A stretch of 64,000 nt of DNA, from contig NZ_JAXKVW010000002.1 of assembly GCF_036172515.1 (NCBI RefSeq), forward strand, positions 203,174-267,173, in the 5' to 3' direction. A program made the position numbers and the translations under genes. Shown here one piece after another: positions 48,904 through 56,887 of the stretch (its first letter is position 1; each line of letters starts with the position of its first letter). The notes under the pieces are model-generated. The model had not been told where the DNA came from. It saw only the letters and a program-made list of their open reading frames with translations, and ran no database searches. The DNA comes from Flexistipes sp. GTDB lineage: Bacteria; Chrysiogenota; Deferribacteres; Deferribacterales; Flexistipitaceae.

Positions 48904-50057
48904 AAATTCTTGTAACAGGTACTGCAGGATTTATTGGGTCTCATCTTGCCAATTATTTGATTCAAAGAGGTGATGAAGTCGTTGGTTTGGATAATATTAA
49001 TGATTATTACGACCAGAGGGTAAAATACGGGAGACTTCAAAGAGCTGGAATAATCGATACACTGGAAGCAGGAAAAGATATTGCTTACAATCAACTAATA
49101 ACCAGTAACCAATATACCAATTATAACTTCATCAAACTAAATCTTGAAGACAAAGAAAAACTGATGAATTTATTTTCTTCTGAACGCTTTGATGCTGTAT
49201 GCAACCTTGCAGCTCAGGCAGGAGTTAGGTATTCGCTGACGAATCCGGATGCATATATTCAGAGCAATATTGTTGGTTTTATAAATATCCTTGAAGCATG
49301 CAGACATAATAATGTCAAAAATTTGTCTTATGCCAGCAGTAGTTCGGTTTATGGTCTTAATGAAGATTTACCTTTTAGTACAAAACATAATGTTGATCAT
49401 CCAATAAGTTTGTATGCAGCCAGCAAAAAATCAAATGAGTTAATGGCTCATACCTACAGTCATCTTTACGGTATTCAAACGACAGGGCTTCGTTTTTTTA
49501 CTGTTTACGGACCATGGGGAAGGCCTGATATGGCATTATTTCTTTTTACTAAGGCTGCTCTGGAAAATAAACCGATCGATGTTTTTAATAAAGGCGATAT
49601 GCTGAGGGATTTTACGTATATTGATGATATTGTTGAAGGTGTTGTAAGAGTGATCGATAATCCCGCTAAACCAATTTCTAATTTAAAATTTAGCACTCAA
49701 AATTCAACACTCGACACTCAAAACTCATCACCCAACACTCAACACTCATCACCTAACACTCAACACTCAAAACTTAAAAACTTGCCCCCTCAAATTTCAA
49801 CCGCTCCATATCGAGTTTATAATATTGGAAACAATAATCCTGTACAACTCATGGACTTCATAGAGGCAATAGAAAACAAACTGGATCTCAAAATAAAAAA
49901 AAATATGATGCCCATCCAGCCCGGAGATGTCCCGGCTACTTATGCAGATGTAAATGACCTCGTTGAAGATCTTGGCTATAAACCGTCAACACCTGTGCAG
50001 GAAGGAATTAATAAGTTCGTGGATTGGTACCTTGACTTTTTCGAAGTCAGTGATTAG
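48900..50057 (+). CDS. UDP-glucuronate 4-epimerase with repeat-encoded insertion
   Basis: 385 residues, extended SDR family. NAD motif GTAGFIGSHLANYL, the signature DNINDYYDQRVKYGRL of UDP-glucuronate 4-epimerases, catalytic SSSVYG and YAASKKSNE (Tyr-x3-Lys). It interconverts UDP-GlcA and UDP-GalA for capsule or O-antigen. Family length is about 340; the surplus is a Ser/Thr/Asn/Gln/His-rich stretch at about 263-301 encoded by an ACTCAAN heptamer array, lying between the conserved DDIVEGVVRVID and the YRVYNIGNN motif. The frame stays open across it. Confidence 0.88.
   Translation: MKILVTGTAGFIGSHLANYLIQRGDEVVGLDNINDYYDQRVKYGRLQRAGIIDTLEAGKDIAYNQLITSNQYTNYNFIKLNLEDKEKLMNLFSSERFDAVCNLAAQAGVRYSLTNPDAYIQSNIVGFINILEACRHNNVKNLSYASSSSVYGLNEDLPFSTKHNVDHPISLYAASKKSNELMAHTYSHLYGIQTTGLRFFTVYGPWGRPDMALFLFTKAALENKPIDVFNKGDMLRDFTYIDDIVEGVVRVIDNPAKPISNLKFSTQNSTLDTQNSSPNTQHSSPNTQHSKLKNLPPQISTAPYRVYNIGNNNPVQLMDFIEAIENKLDLKIKKNMMPIQPGDVPATYADVNDLVEDLGYKPSTPVQEGINKFVDWYLDFFEVSD
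49686..49800. repeat. 7-nt array inside the epimerase gene
   Basis: About thirteen heptamers of CACTCAA type (variants CACTCGA, CACCCAA, AACTCAT). Because 7 is not a multiple of 3, the encoded peptide shifts phase every unit and repeats as a 7-residue pattern (TQNSSPN, TQHSSPN). Confidence 0.82.
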
Positions 50058-50107
50058 TAATTAGTGACTGGAGAAGATGATTTGAAAAATCATATGGATT
50101 TAGACGC

Positions 50108-50160
50108 TTGGAATGATTTATAGGTAAAGGTTAAGTTAGAGGTTTAGGTTTAGTTATGTA
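50108..50160. repeat. G-rich hexamers before the truncated gene E
   Basis: Units AGGTAA, AGGTTA, AGTTAG, AGGTTT, AGGTTT, AGTTAT (50121-50156). The complementary form CTATAC, CTGTAC, CTTTAC, CTCTAC lies at 50793-50816, after gene F. Confidence 0.7.
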
Positions 50161-50278
50161 TAAAAGTTTTAAAGAAATGCCGATTTGGCAGGAAGCTATG
50201 GATATTGCTGAAAAGATCTTTCATATTACTGATAATTTGCCAAAAAAGGAAGATTACGGTTTTACTTTTGAAATTTAG
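50156..50278 (+). pseudogene. Four-helix-bundle protein E, truncated N-terminal fragment
   Basis: 40 codons from ATG 50156 read KSFKEMPIWQEAMDIAEKIF and then LPKKEDYGFTFEI before a stop. This matches only the first third of the family; the expected QIRRA region is missing. It ends just before the GTTAAAT stem-loop of the next gene, as if the F unit had landed inside E. Confidence 0.72.
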
Positions 50279-50294
50279 GGCTAAGGTTTACCCC

Positions 50295-50354
50295 GTTAAA
50301 TGCCGTAGGCAATCAGCCCGCCCGGCGTCGGACGTTGCGGAGCTGATATTTAAC
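50295..50354. repeat. GTTAAAT two-level stem-loop before gene F
   Basis: GTTAAAT and ATCAGC on the left pair with GCTGAT and ATTTAAC on the right; a GC-rich inner arm (GCCCGGCGTCGGACG) sits in the loop. Long forms: 40160-40219 and here. Short forms lacking the inner arm: 43156-43194 and 47817-47855. Three of the four are followed at the same distance by the same ATGGCAAAYTTTGAAG start. Confidence 0.75.
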
Positions 50355-50375
50355 ATGGGGAGCAAGGATTGAATT

Positions 50376-50723
50376 ATGGCAAATTTTGAAGAGTTGGAGG
50401 TCTGGAAAAGAGCTTCAAGACTTAGTGCAGATTTGTACACATATTTTAGGTCATTGAAAGATTATGGTTTTCGTGATCAAATTACTCGTGCGGGACTGTC
50501 TATTCCATCAAACATCTCTGAGGGCTATGAACGTGACACGGCAAAAGATAGAGCGAGATTTTTAACTTACGCAAAGGGTTCCTGTGGTGAGCTGCGTACT
50601 CATATTTATATAGGCATTGAAGCAGGATATATTGAAAAAGAAGTTGGTTATAAATGGGTACAGGAAACAAAGGAATTATCAAAAATGATTTACGGGCTAA
50701 TGAAATTTGTTAAAACAACTTAA
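50376..50723 (+). CDS. Four-helix-bundle (S23/IVP-like) protein F
   Basis: 115 residues: FEELEVWKRASRLSADLY, YGFRDQITRAGLSIPSNISEGYER, FLTYAKGSCGELRTHIYIGIEAGYI. The full-length version of the gene whose first codons are repeated at 40241 and 43216. The family core SIPSNISEG is well preserved, so it is probably functional. Confidence 0.88.
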   Translation: MANFEELEVWKRASRLSADLYTYFRSLKDYGFRDQITRAGLSIPSNISEGYERDTAKDRARFLTYAKGSCGELRTHIYIGIEAGYIEKEVGYKWVQETKELSKMIYGLMKFVKTT

Positions 50724-50830
50724 AACCAAGAGTAAAACTTACCCCTTGCTCCTCGGCCCTGTAAACTATTATATAAGGAATACAAAATGAGCTATACCTG
50801 TACCTTTACCTCTACCTTAGCAATATATGG
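50724..50830. repeat. C-rich phrase and hexamers after gene F
   Basis: CCTTGCTCCTCGGCCCTG (50742-50760; also at 28287) and CTNNNC hexamers (50793-50820) between gene F and the dehydrogenase gene. Confidence 0.65.
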
Positions 50831-50860
50831 ATTAATAAATCACAAAAAAGGAAAAAATAA

Positions 50861-52408
50861 ATGAAACAAACAACGAATCACGAATCACAAATTACGAATC
50901 ACAAAGTAGCAATTATCGGTCTCGGCTACGTCGGTCTTCCATTAGCTCATGCTTTTGCCGAAAAATATGAAGTAGTGGGTTTTGACATCAGCCAAAAAAG
51001 AATCGAAGAGCTTAATAACGCTGTAGATTCCACTCACGAGCTTACTTCAGACCAGCTAAAATCCGTCCTCCCAAAATTTAACTCATCACTCAAAACTCAA
51101 AACTCAAAACTCACACAGCCTAACTTCTTACATCTTACGTCTCACTCTGAAGATATTGCATCAGCAAATATCTTCATCGTAACCGTTCCTACCCCAATTG
51201 ATAAATTTAAAATCCCCGATTTAACTCCTTTAATAAAGGCATCGGAAACTGTCGGCAAGGTATTAAAACCGAATGATATTGTAATATACGAATCTACAGT
51301 CTATCCCGGCTGTACCGAAGAAGACTGTGTACCCATACTCGAAAAAGCCTCCGGTCTCAAATACATCACCACAGACACCAATCACGAACCACGAATCACG
51401 GGTCACGGTACTAAAAATTACGCATCACGCATTACCCATCACGGTTTCTTTGTCGGCTATTCCCCCGAGCGCATCAACCCCGGAGATAAAAAGCACACTG
51501 TTAAAGACATTAAAAAAGTTGTTTCAGGAAGCACCCCTGAAATTACAGATTTTATAGACGAACTTTATGCAAGTATTATAACTGCAGGCACACATAAAGC
51601 AGCCAGTATAAAAGTTGCTGAAGCTGCTAAAGTGATTGAGAATACACAGCGGGATATAAACATCGCCTTTGTAAATGAACTTGCGATGATTTTCAATAAG
51701 CTTGGTATAAATACGAAGGATGTCCTGGAAGCCGCCGGAACGAAGTGGAATTTTCTCCCTTTTAAGCCCGGATTAGTCGGTGGACACTGTATAGGTGTAG
51801 ACCCGTATTATCTGGCATATAAAGCTCAACATATAGGCCATCACCCGGAAATGATTTTGGCAGGCAGGCGTATTAACGATAATATGGGAATGTATGTTGC
51901 CAATAATGTGGTAAAATTGATGATTCAGAAAGGCATGAAGGTTAAAGGTGCCAATGTATTAGTGCTGGGGATTACATTTAAGGAGAACTGTCCGGATATT
52001 CGTAATTCAAGAGTAATTGACGTGGTAAGAGAGCTGGAGGATTTCGGCTGTAATGTTGATGTCACAGATCCCCACGCAGACCCCGATGAAGTCAAATCTG
52101 AATACAACATCAACCTTGTCAGTCATTCTGAACTTGTTTCAGAATCCGATGTTCCACATAGATCCCGAAATAAATTCGGGATGACTGACCACTCAACTGC
52201 TCAACCACTAAACGACTCAACGAATACCCCACCCAACCAATATACCAATACACCAATAACCAATTACGACTCCGTCGTTCTCGCCGTAGCTCATGATGAA
52301 TTTAAACAGTTGAACTCAACACTTTCACATTCACACTCATTTTCACGTAACAATATGGTAATTTATGATATAAAATCGATATTTGAAGATAGTGATGGAA
52401 AATTGTGA
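50861..52408 (+). CDS. wbpA: UDP-N-acetylglucosamine 6-dehydrogenase (WbpA/TviB type) with several repeat-encoded insertions
   Basis: 515 residues against a family norm near 425. NAD motif [10 protein letters not shown] near 18-27, [25 protein letters not shown], and catalytic Cys310 in [12 protein letters not shown] are intact, as is the C-terminal [16 protein letters not shown] block. The excess is in five segments encoded by short tandem repeats: residues 4-15, about 73-96, 173-196, 419-472 and 485-497, all rich in Ser, Thr, Asn, Gln and His and all between conserved blocks. It oxidises UDP-GlcNAc to the uronate, the entry to the diacetamido sugar made by the genes at 58.3-60.9 kb. Confidence 0.88.
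   Translation: MKQTTNHESQITNHKVAIIGLGYVGLPLAHAFAEKYEVVGFDISQKRIEELNNAVDSTHELTSDQLKSVLPKFNSSLKTQNSKLTQPNFLHLTSHSEDIASANIFIVTVPTPIDKFKIPDLTPLIKASETVGKVLKPNDIVIYESTVYPGCTEEDCVPILEKASGLKYITTDTNHEPRITGHGTKNYASRITHHGFFVGYSPERINPGDKKHTVKDIKKVVSGSTPEITDFIDELYASIITAGTHKAASIKVAEAAKVIENTQRDINIAFVNELAMIFNKLGINTKDVLEAAGTKWNFLPFKPGLVGGHCIGVDPYYLAYKAQHIGHHPEMILAGRRINDNMGMYVANNVVKLMIQKGMKVKGANVLVLGITFKENCPDIRNSRVIDVVRELEDFGCNVDVTDPHADPDEVKSEYNINLVSHSELVSESDVPHRSRNKFGMTDHSTAQPLNDSTNTPPNQYTNTPITNYDSVVLAVAHDEFKQLNSTLSHSHSFSRNNMVIYDIKSIFEDSDGKL
51078..51146. repeat. Heptamer arrays inserted in the dehydrogenase gene (site 2)
   Basis: ACTCAAA units followed by CTTACRT/CTCACTC units, in frame. Confidence 0.8.
51378..51446. 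repeat. Heptamer array inserted in the dehydrogenase gene (site 3)
   Basis: AATCACG, AACCACG, AATCACG, GGTCACG, then ATTACGC, ATCACGC, ATTACCC, ATCACGG: the NTNACGN family also found between toxin-antitoxin genes, here in frame. Confidence 0.82.
52118..52275. repeat. Composite palindromic and array insertion in the dehydrogenase gene (site 4)
   Basis: A TCATTCTGAACTTGTTTCAG palindromic repeat and ATCCCGAAATAAATTCGGGAT hairpin arm (about 52124-52186) followed by 9-nt-like CTCAAC units and 8-nt CCAATAYA units (52230-52265). Encodes about 50 residues without breaking the frame. Confidence 0.78.
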
Positions 52409-52484
52409 TAGAAAAAGATTTTTCAAAATCTAAATTGTTAAGAGCAGGTAATTTAGTTTGGTAAAATCTGTTTAAGGGTATATA

Positions 52485-53768
52485 ATGCAAAGCGTTAAAG
52501 AATACGTGATCCGTGGTGCCTCTGGTATTTTTCTTATGAAAATTATTGGTATTTTTATAGGGTTGTTGAGCAGTATTGTTATTGCCAGAGCAATGGGACC
52601 GGAAAACTACGGTCTTTACTCCTTTGCTCTTGAAACGATGATGTTTGTAAGTATACCTATTTCAATGGGATTAGCCAATCTACTAACAAGAGAGGTAGCT
52701 AAGTATCATTATCAAAATAACTTTTCTTATCTGAAAGGAATAATTGCCTGGTCAGGCAAGTTTGTTTTTTTTACAGCATTGTTGTTAATTTTAATTGCTG
52801 CAATAGGTATATTTGTATTTATAGATGATCCAGTAAAAATGAATATATTCTTACTTGCACTTCCCATAATTTTTCTTAATAGCATTAATCAAGTGAGAAT
52901 GGGTTCTTTAAGAGGTTTGAAGCGTGTAATACAAAGCCAGCTGCCCGAAACTCTGATAAGACCCTCTTTTACCGTCATTGTTATTAGCCTTTTATATTGG
53001 GGAATGAAATATCCGATTTCAGCAAAAATAGGTATCATTGTAAATCTTTTTTCATTAAGTATAGTTTTTATTGTTGGCTTATGGTGGCTATTGAAGGCAG
53101 TGCCAGAAAAATCTAAAATAACAGTTTCTGCATATGATTCTAAAAAATGGATTAGAGAATCCATGCCGTTTTTTTTGCTGGGTGGGATTGCTATAATAAA
53201 TACAAAACTTAGTGTTGTAATTGTGGGAGTATTTAGACCTGTTGAAGAAGTAGGTTTCTATAGAATTGCAGTCACAGCTTCAACAATAATTTCTTTCCTG
53301 CTTATGGCTGTAAATATGACTATTGCGCCTTTAATCAGTGAATTATATTATGGGGGGAAAAAAGATCAGTTGCAAAGGATACTGACAAAAACTGTTAGAT
53401 TTATTTTCACAATAGGATTAATGATAAGTATTGGATATTGGGTTTTAGGAAATTTTTTGATAAGCTTATTTTATGGTCATGAATACTTGCCGGCTTATTT
53501 ACCATTGGTTATATTATCTTTGGGGCAGTTAATAAATATAGGAGCTGGTTCTGTGGGGATCGTCTTAAACATGACAGGTTATCAAAATGATACAGTAAAG
53601 GGACAGGTTATTGCTGCTATATCAAGTGTCGCATTAAACATTCTTCTTGTTCCCAAATATGGGCTAAATGGTGCAGCTGTGGCAACAGCAGGAAGTTTTT
53701 TGATTTGGAATATTGTATTACTATATTTTGTTAAGAAAAGGACGAAATTAAAAACAAGTGTGATTTAA
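52485..53768 (+). CDS. wzx: Wzx-type polysaccharide flippase
   Basis: 427 residues with about twelve membrane helices in the MATE/oligosaccharide-flippase pattern: N-terminal GASGIFLMKIIGIFIGLLSS, VIARAMGPENYGLYSF, and the central IAIINTKLSVVIVGVFRPVEEVGFYR. It should move lipid-linked repeat units across the inner membrane. No repeat insertion is seen in this gene. Confidence 0.88.
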   Translation: MQSVKEYVIRGASGIFLMKIIGIFIGLLSSIVIARAMGPENYGLYSFALETMMFVSIPISMGLANLLTREVAKYHYQNNFSYLKGIIAWSGKFVFFTALLLILIAAIGIFVFIDDPVKMNIFLLALPIIFLNSINQVRMGSLRGLKRVIQSQLPETLIRPSFTVIVISLLYWGMKYPISAKIGIIVNLFSLSIVFIVGLWWLLKAVPEKSKITVSAYDSKKWIRESMPFFLLGGIAIINTKLSVVIVGVFRPVEEVGFYRIAVTASTIISFLLMAVNMTIAPLISELYYGGKKDQLQRILTKTVRFIFTIGLMISIGYWVLGNFLISLFYGHEYLPAYLPLVILSLGQLINIGAGSVGIVLNMTGYQNDTVKGQVIAAISSVALNILLVPKYGLNGAAVATAGSFLIWNIVLLYFVKKRTKLKTSVI

Positions 53769-53789
53769 CTTTATTTAGGAGTTGATACT

Positions 53790-54428
53790 TTGAACGGAAT
53801 TATGACTTTTTTAAGATCTTACAGAAAAGGTTTTTTCCCTTTTCCTTACAGAAAATATATGCATAAGAATAAATTAATTTTTATACACATACCAAGAACT
53901 GGAGGCACAAGTATTTTGAAACTTATGGCAGGGGAAAAAAGAGGAAGAGATCATTCTCCATGGTTCCAGTATAAAAATTCATGTCCTTGGGCTTTTAACC
54001 ATTATTTCAAATTTGCAATTGTTAGAAACCCATGGGATAGATTTGTATCTGTCTATAAATATTTTAAAAATGGTGGCAATGGTGACGAATACGATTTATT
54101 TATTAAAGATTATTTGGAAAAATTTGAAGATTTTACTGACTTTGTTATAAATGGTTTGCCTGACTTATACTGTAGGAATATTTTACTTTTTATGCCTCAA
54201 ACTTATTATATATGCGATTTAAAAAAACAAATAATGGTGGACGAAATTATTAGGTTTGAAAACTTGAACGAGGAAATAAAAAGAATTCAAGTTTTTAAAA
54301 ATCAAAAGCTTCAAAAAATTAACAAAAGTGACGATAAAAATTATAAAGAGTTTTATAATGATGAAACAATTGAGATGATTAGAAAATGGTATTCTAATGA
54401 TATAGATATTTTAGGTTACACATTTTAA
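53790..54428 (+). CDS. Sulfotransferase-family protein
   Basis: 212 residues from TTG 53790 (AGGAG at 53776-53780; an in-frame ATG at 53802 is an alternative). The PAPS-binding 5' loop is IFIHIPRTGGTSILKL and the 3'-phosphate region is FAIVRNPWDRFVSVYKYF, both typical of carbohydrate sulfotransferases of the heparan/chondroitin-like group. It would sulfate the exported glycan using PAPS; the cysD/cysNC/cysQ genes 18 kb upstream could supply PAPS and clear PAP. Confidence 0.85.
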   Translation: MNGIMTFLRSYRKGFFPFPYRKYMHKNKLIFIHIPRTGGTSILKLMAGEKRGRDHSPWFQYKNSCPWAFNHYFKFAIVRNPWDRFVSVYKYFKNGGNGDEYDLFIKDYLEKFEDFTDFVINGLPDLYCRNILLFMPQTYYICDLKKQIMVDEIIRFENLNEEIKRIQVFKNQKLQKINKSDDKNYKEFYNDETIEMIRKWYSNDIDILGYTF

Positions 54429-54489
54429 CTTGAATCGCTTCAGGTAAAATTATAAAACAGTTCTAAGTTTGAGAGAATAAGGAGCATGA

Positions 54490-55650
54490 TTGAAAAATAA
54501 ATTGAAAGTTGTAATTTTACCTACAGCTTATCCAAATATATATAGGGATCATTCGTCTATTTTTGTGCAGGATCAAGCAGAGGCGCTTGCGAAGTATGAA
54601 GATTTGCATGTAAATGTGATTGGTGCGTTACCTGTTTCGTTGAAACAGGTTTGGTCAAAAAAACTGTTTAAGTTCGGAATTTTTAAACATAATAAAAACA
54701 ATGTTAATGTTAAGATTTTATTGTTTCCCGCAATTCCAAAATTAAGAAGATTTAATAATTTCTTAAGATGCTATTTAAACAAGAAATTGATAAAAAAGCA
54801 CTTAGATTATAACAAAATTGATTTAATTCATGTTCATAATTCAGTAGCTGGAGAAGCTGCTGTTTGGGTTAAAAAAGCCTACAATATTCCTTTTATAGTA
54901 ACAGAGCACTCTTCAGCTTTTGCCAGGAAAACTGTTAAAAAGAAAGAAATCAAATTATTTGAAAAAATATATAAAGAATCCTGTTATAATATCGCGGTAA
55001 GTGAAAAGTTTTGCAAATTGCTACATGAGACTTTTAATATAAAATTTGAATATGTCCCCAATGTGGTGGATACTGACTTTTTTATTCCAGCAAAAAAAAA
55101 TAATGATAAACAAAGATTTCGATTTATTAATATAGCGAATTTAAATGAAAATAAGAATCAAAAAGCACTAATTAATGCTTTCATAAAAGCTTTTAAAGGT
55201 AATAAAAATGTTTTACTTTCAATTTTTGGGAATGGTCCGGAATATTTTAATTTGCAGAATGAAATATCGAACAATGGTACGCAGAGTCAAATAATTCTAC
55301 ATGGTTATGCTGATAGAGGCACTGTTAAGAGGGAGCTACAGCAATCTGATGCTTTTGTACTTTCTAGCAAATATGAAACTTTCGGAGTTGTATTGATAGA
55401 GTCCATGAGCTGCGGTTTGCCTGTAATTGCAACAAAATGTGGAGGACCTGAATCTATTATAACTGATGAAAAGTTAGGTATTTTAGTTGAAAATGGTAAT
55501 ATTGGTGAATTATCGAAAGCTATGCAAAAGGTATTCAATTCAAATTATGATAGCACTTATTTAAGAAAATATGCTGTAGAAAACTTTTCTGAAAAAGCTG
55601 TATCTGATAAGCTAATAAATATTTACAGGGAAATATGCAATGCAAATTAA
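54490..55650 (+). CDS. Glycosyltransferase, GT4 family
   Basis: 386 residues from TTG 54490 preceded by AAGGAGC. GT-B fold: N-terminal domain with IDLIHVHNSVAGEAAVWVKK, then the C-terminal GT4 domain with INIANLNENKNQKALINAF, ILHGYADRGTVKRELQQSDAFVLSSKYETFGVVLIESMSCGLPVIATKCGGP containing the E-x7-E motif. It adds a sugar to the repeat unit. Overlaps the next gene by 11 nt. Confidence 0.88.
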   Translation: MKNKLKVVILPTAYPNIYRDHSSIFVQDQAEALAKYEDLHVNVIGALPVSLKQVWSKKLFKFGIFKHNKNNVNVKILLFPAIPKLRRFNNFLRCYLNKKLIKKHLDYNKIDLIHVHNSVAGEAAVWVKKAYNIPFIVTEHSSAFARKTVKKKEIKLFEKIYKESCYNIAVSEKFCKLLHETFNIKFEYVPNVVDTDFFIPAKKNNDKQRFRFINIANLNENKNQKALINAFIKAFKGNKNVLLSIFGNGPEYFNLQNEISNNGTQSQIILHGYADRGTVKRELQQSDAFVLSSKYETFGVVLIESMSCGLPVIATKCGGPESIITDEKLGILVENGNIGELSKAMQKVFNSNYDSTYLRKYAVENFSEKAVSDKLINIYREICNAN

Positions 55651-56776
55651 TATAACTCATCTCACATCGGTGCATCCGAGATATGACACCAGAATATTTT
55701 TAAAAGAATGCAGTTCTTTGGCAAAAATAGAAGATTACCATGTCAATTTGGTGGTTGCTGACGGTAAAGGTGATGAAGTAAAAAACGGTGTCAAAATACA
55801 TGATGTAGGCTATTTGCCAGGCAGGTTAAATCGTATATTCAGAACGACCAAAAATGTTTATAAGAAAGCACTGGAACTTGACAGCGATATTTATCATTTG
55901 CACGATCCGGAACTTATTCCAGTGGGATTAAAACTTAAAAAAAGAGGGAAAAGAGTCATTTTTGATGTACATGAAAATATTGCCAAACAAACGATTGATA
56001 AGGATTATATGCCGAAGGCAATGAGAAATATAGTTTCCAAATTATACAGATATTACGAGAAAAAAACTTTAAATAAATTTGACTATATTGTACTAGCAGA
56101 AAATTCTTATGATAAAGATTATGGAAAGTTGTCAGACAATATAGAAATCATTTTAAACATGCCTCAAATTGAGCCTTTGGGAAAATTCGTAAATTTTAAA
56201 AGAGAAAAAGCTGAGCTTTTTTATATAGGTGGCATTAGCAAAAACAGAGGGATTGATGTCATTATTGAGGCTGTAAAAATTTTAAAAGAAAAATTTCCGG
56301 CTATTTTACTTCATTGTATTGGTCCATATGATAAAATTTTGTTAGAAAACCTGGAGATAAAAGATGTTCAGGATAATATTAATTTTTACGGGCGCTTACA
56401 ATTATATGAAGGGCTAAATTATTCAATAAATGCCAAGGCGGGATTGAGTATTTTGAAACCGATAAAAAATTACACAGATTCATATTCTACTAAAGTTTTT
56501 GAATACATGGCAATTGGCTTGCCTGTCATAACATCAGATTTCGAAATATACAGAAAAATAATTCAAAAAAATAATTGTGGTATATGTGTAAATCCACTTG
56601 AGCCAAAAGAGATAGCAAAAGCCATAGAATATATTATCTCCCATCCAGATGAGGCTGAGCAGATGGGAAAAAACGGGAGAAAAGCGGTTGAAGAAAAATA
56701 CAACTGGAGTATTGAAGAGAAAAAACTGTTGAAAGTTTATGAAGATACTATCAACAAAAAGTGTAAATTATGGTAG
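55640..56776 (+). CDS. Glycosyltransferase, GT4-like
   Basis: 378 residues. N-terminal ITHLTSVHPRYDTRIFLKEC and DIYHLHDPELIPVGLKLKKR, C-terminal FYIGGISKNRGIDVIIEAVK, KVFEYMAIGLPVITSDFEIYR with family Glu residues. The start lies inside the preceding gene, so the two transferases are co-translated. Confidence 0.86.
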   Translation: MQINITHLTSVHPRYDTRIFLKECSSLAKIEDYHVNLVVADGKGDEVKNGVKIHDVGYLPGRLNRIFRTTKNVYKKALELDSDIYHLHDPELIPVGLKLKKRGKRVIFDVHENIAKQTIDKDYMPKAMRNIVSKLYRYYEKKTLNKFDYIVLAENSYDKDYGKLSDNIEIILNMPQIEPLGKFVNFKREKAELFYIGGISKNRGIDVIIEAVKILKEKFPAILLHCIGPYDKILLENLEIKDVQDNINFYGRLQLYEGLNYSINAKAGLSILKPIKNYTDSYSTKVFEYMAIGLPVITSDFEIYRKIIQKNNCGICVNPLEPKEIAKAIEYIISHPDEAEQMGKNGRKAVEEKYNWSIEEKKLLKVYEDTINKKCKLW

Positions 56777-56887
56777 GGCTTTTTGGTAAAGATAGAAAGT
56801 TCAAAAATGTAGATTTGCAAAATTGACAAATGTTTACAGACTCAATCCAAAAAACGGGAGGGCTGCTATGAATAGTTTTCAGATAGA

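Noticed and set aside
41137..50723. Diversity-generating retroelement, suggested by Avd-like four-helix-bundle proteins
   Set aside because: No reverse transcriptase, template/variable repeat pair or adenine-biased variation is visible in the window. The link is kept only as a hypothesis for a genome-wide search.
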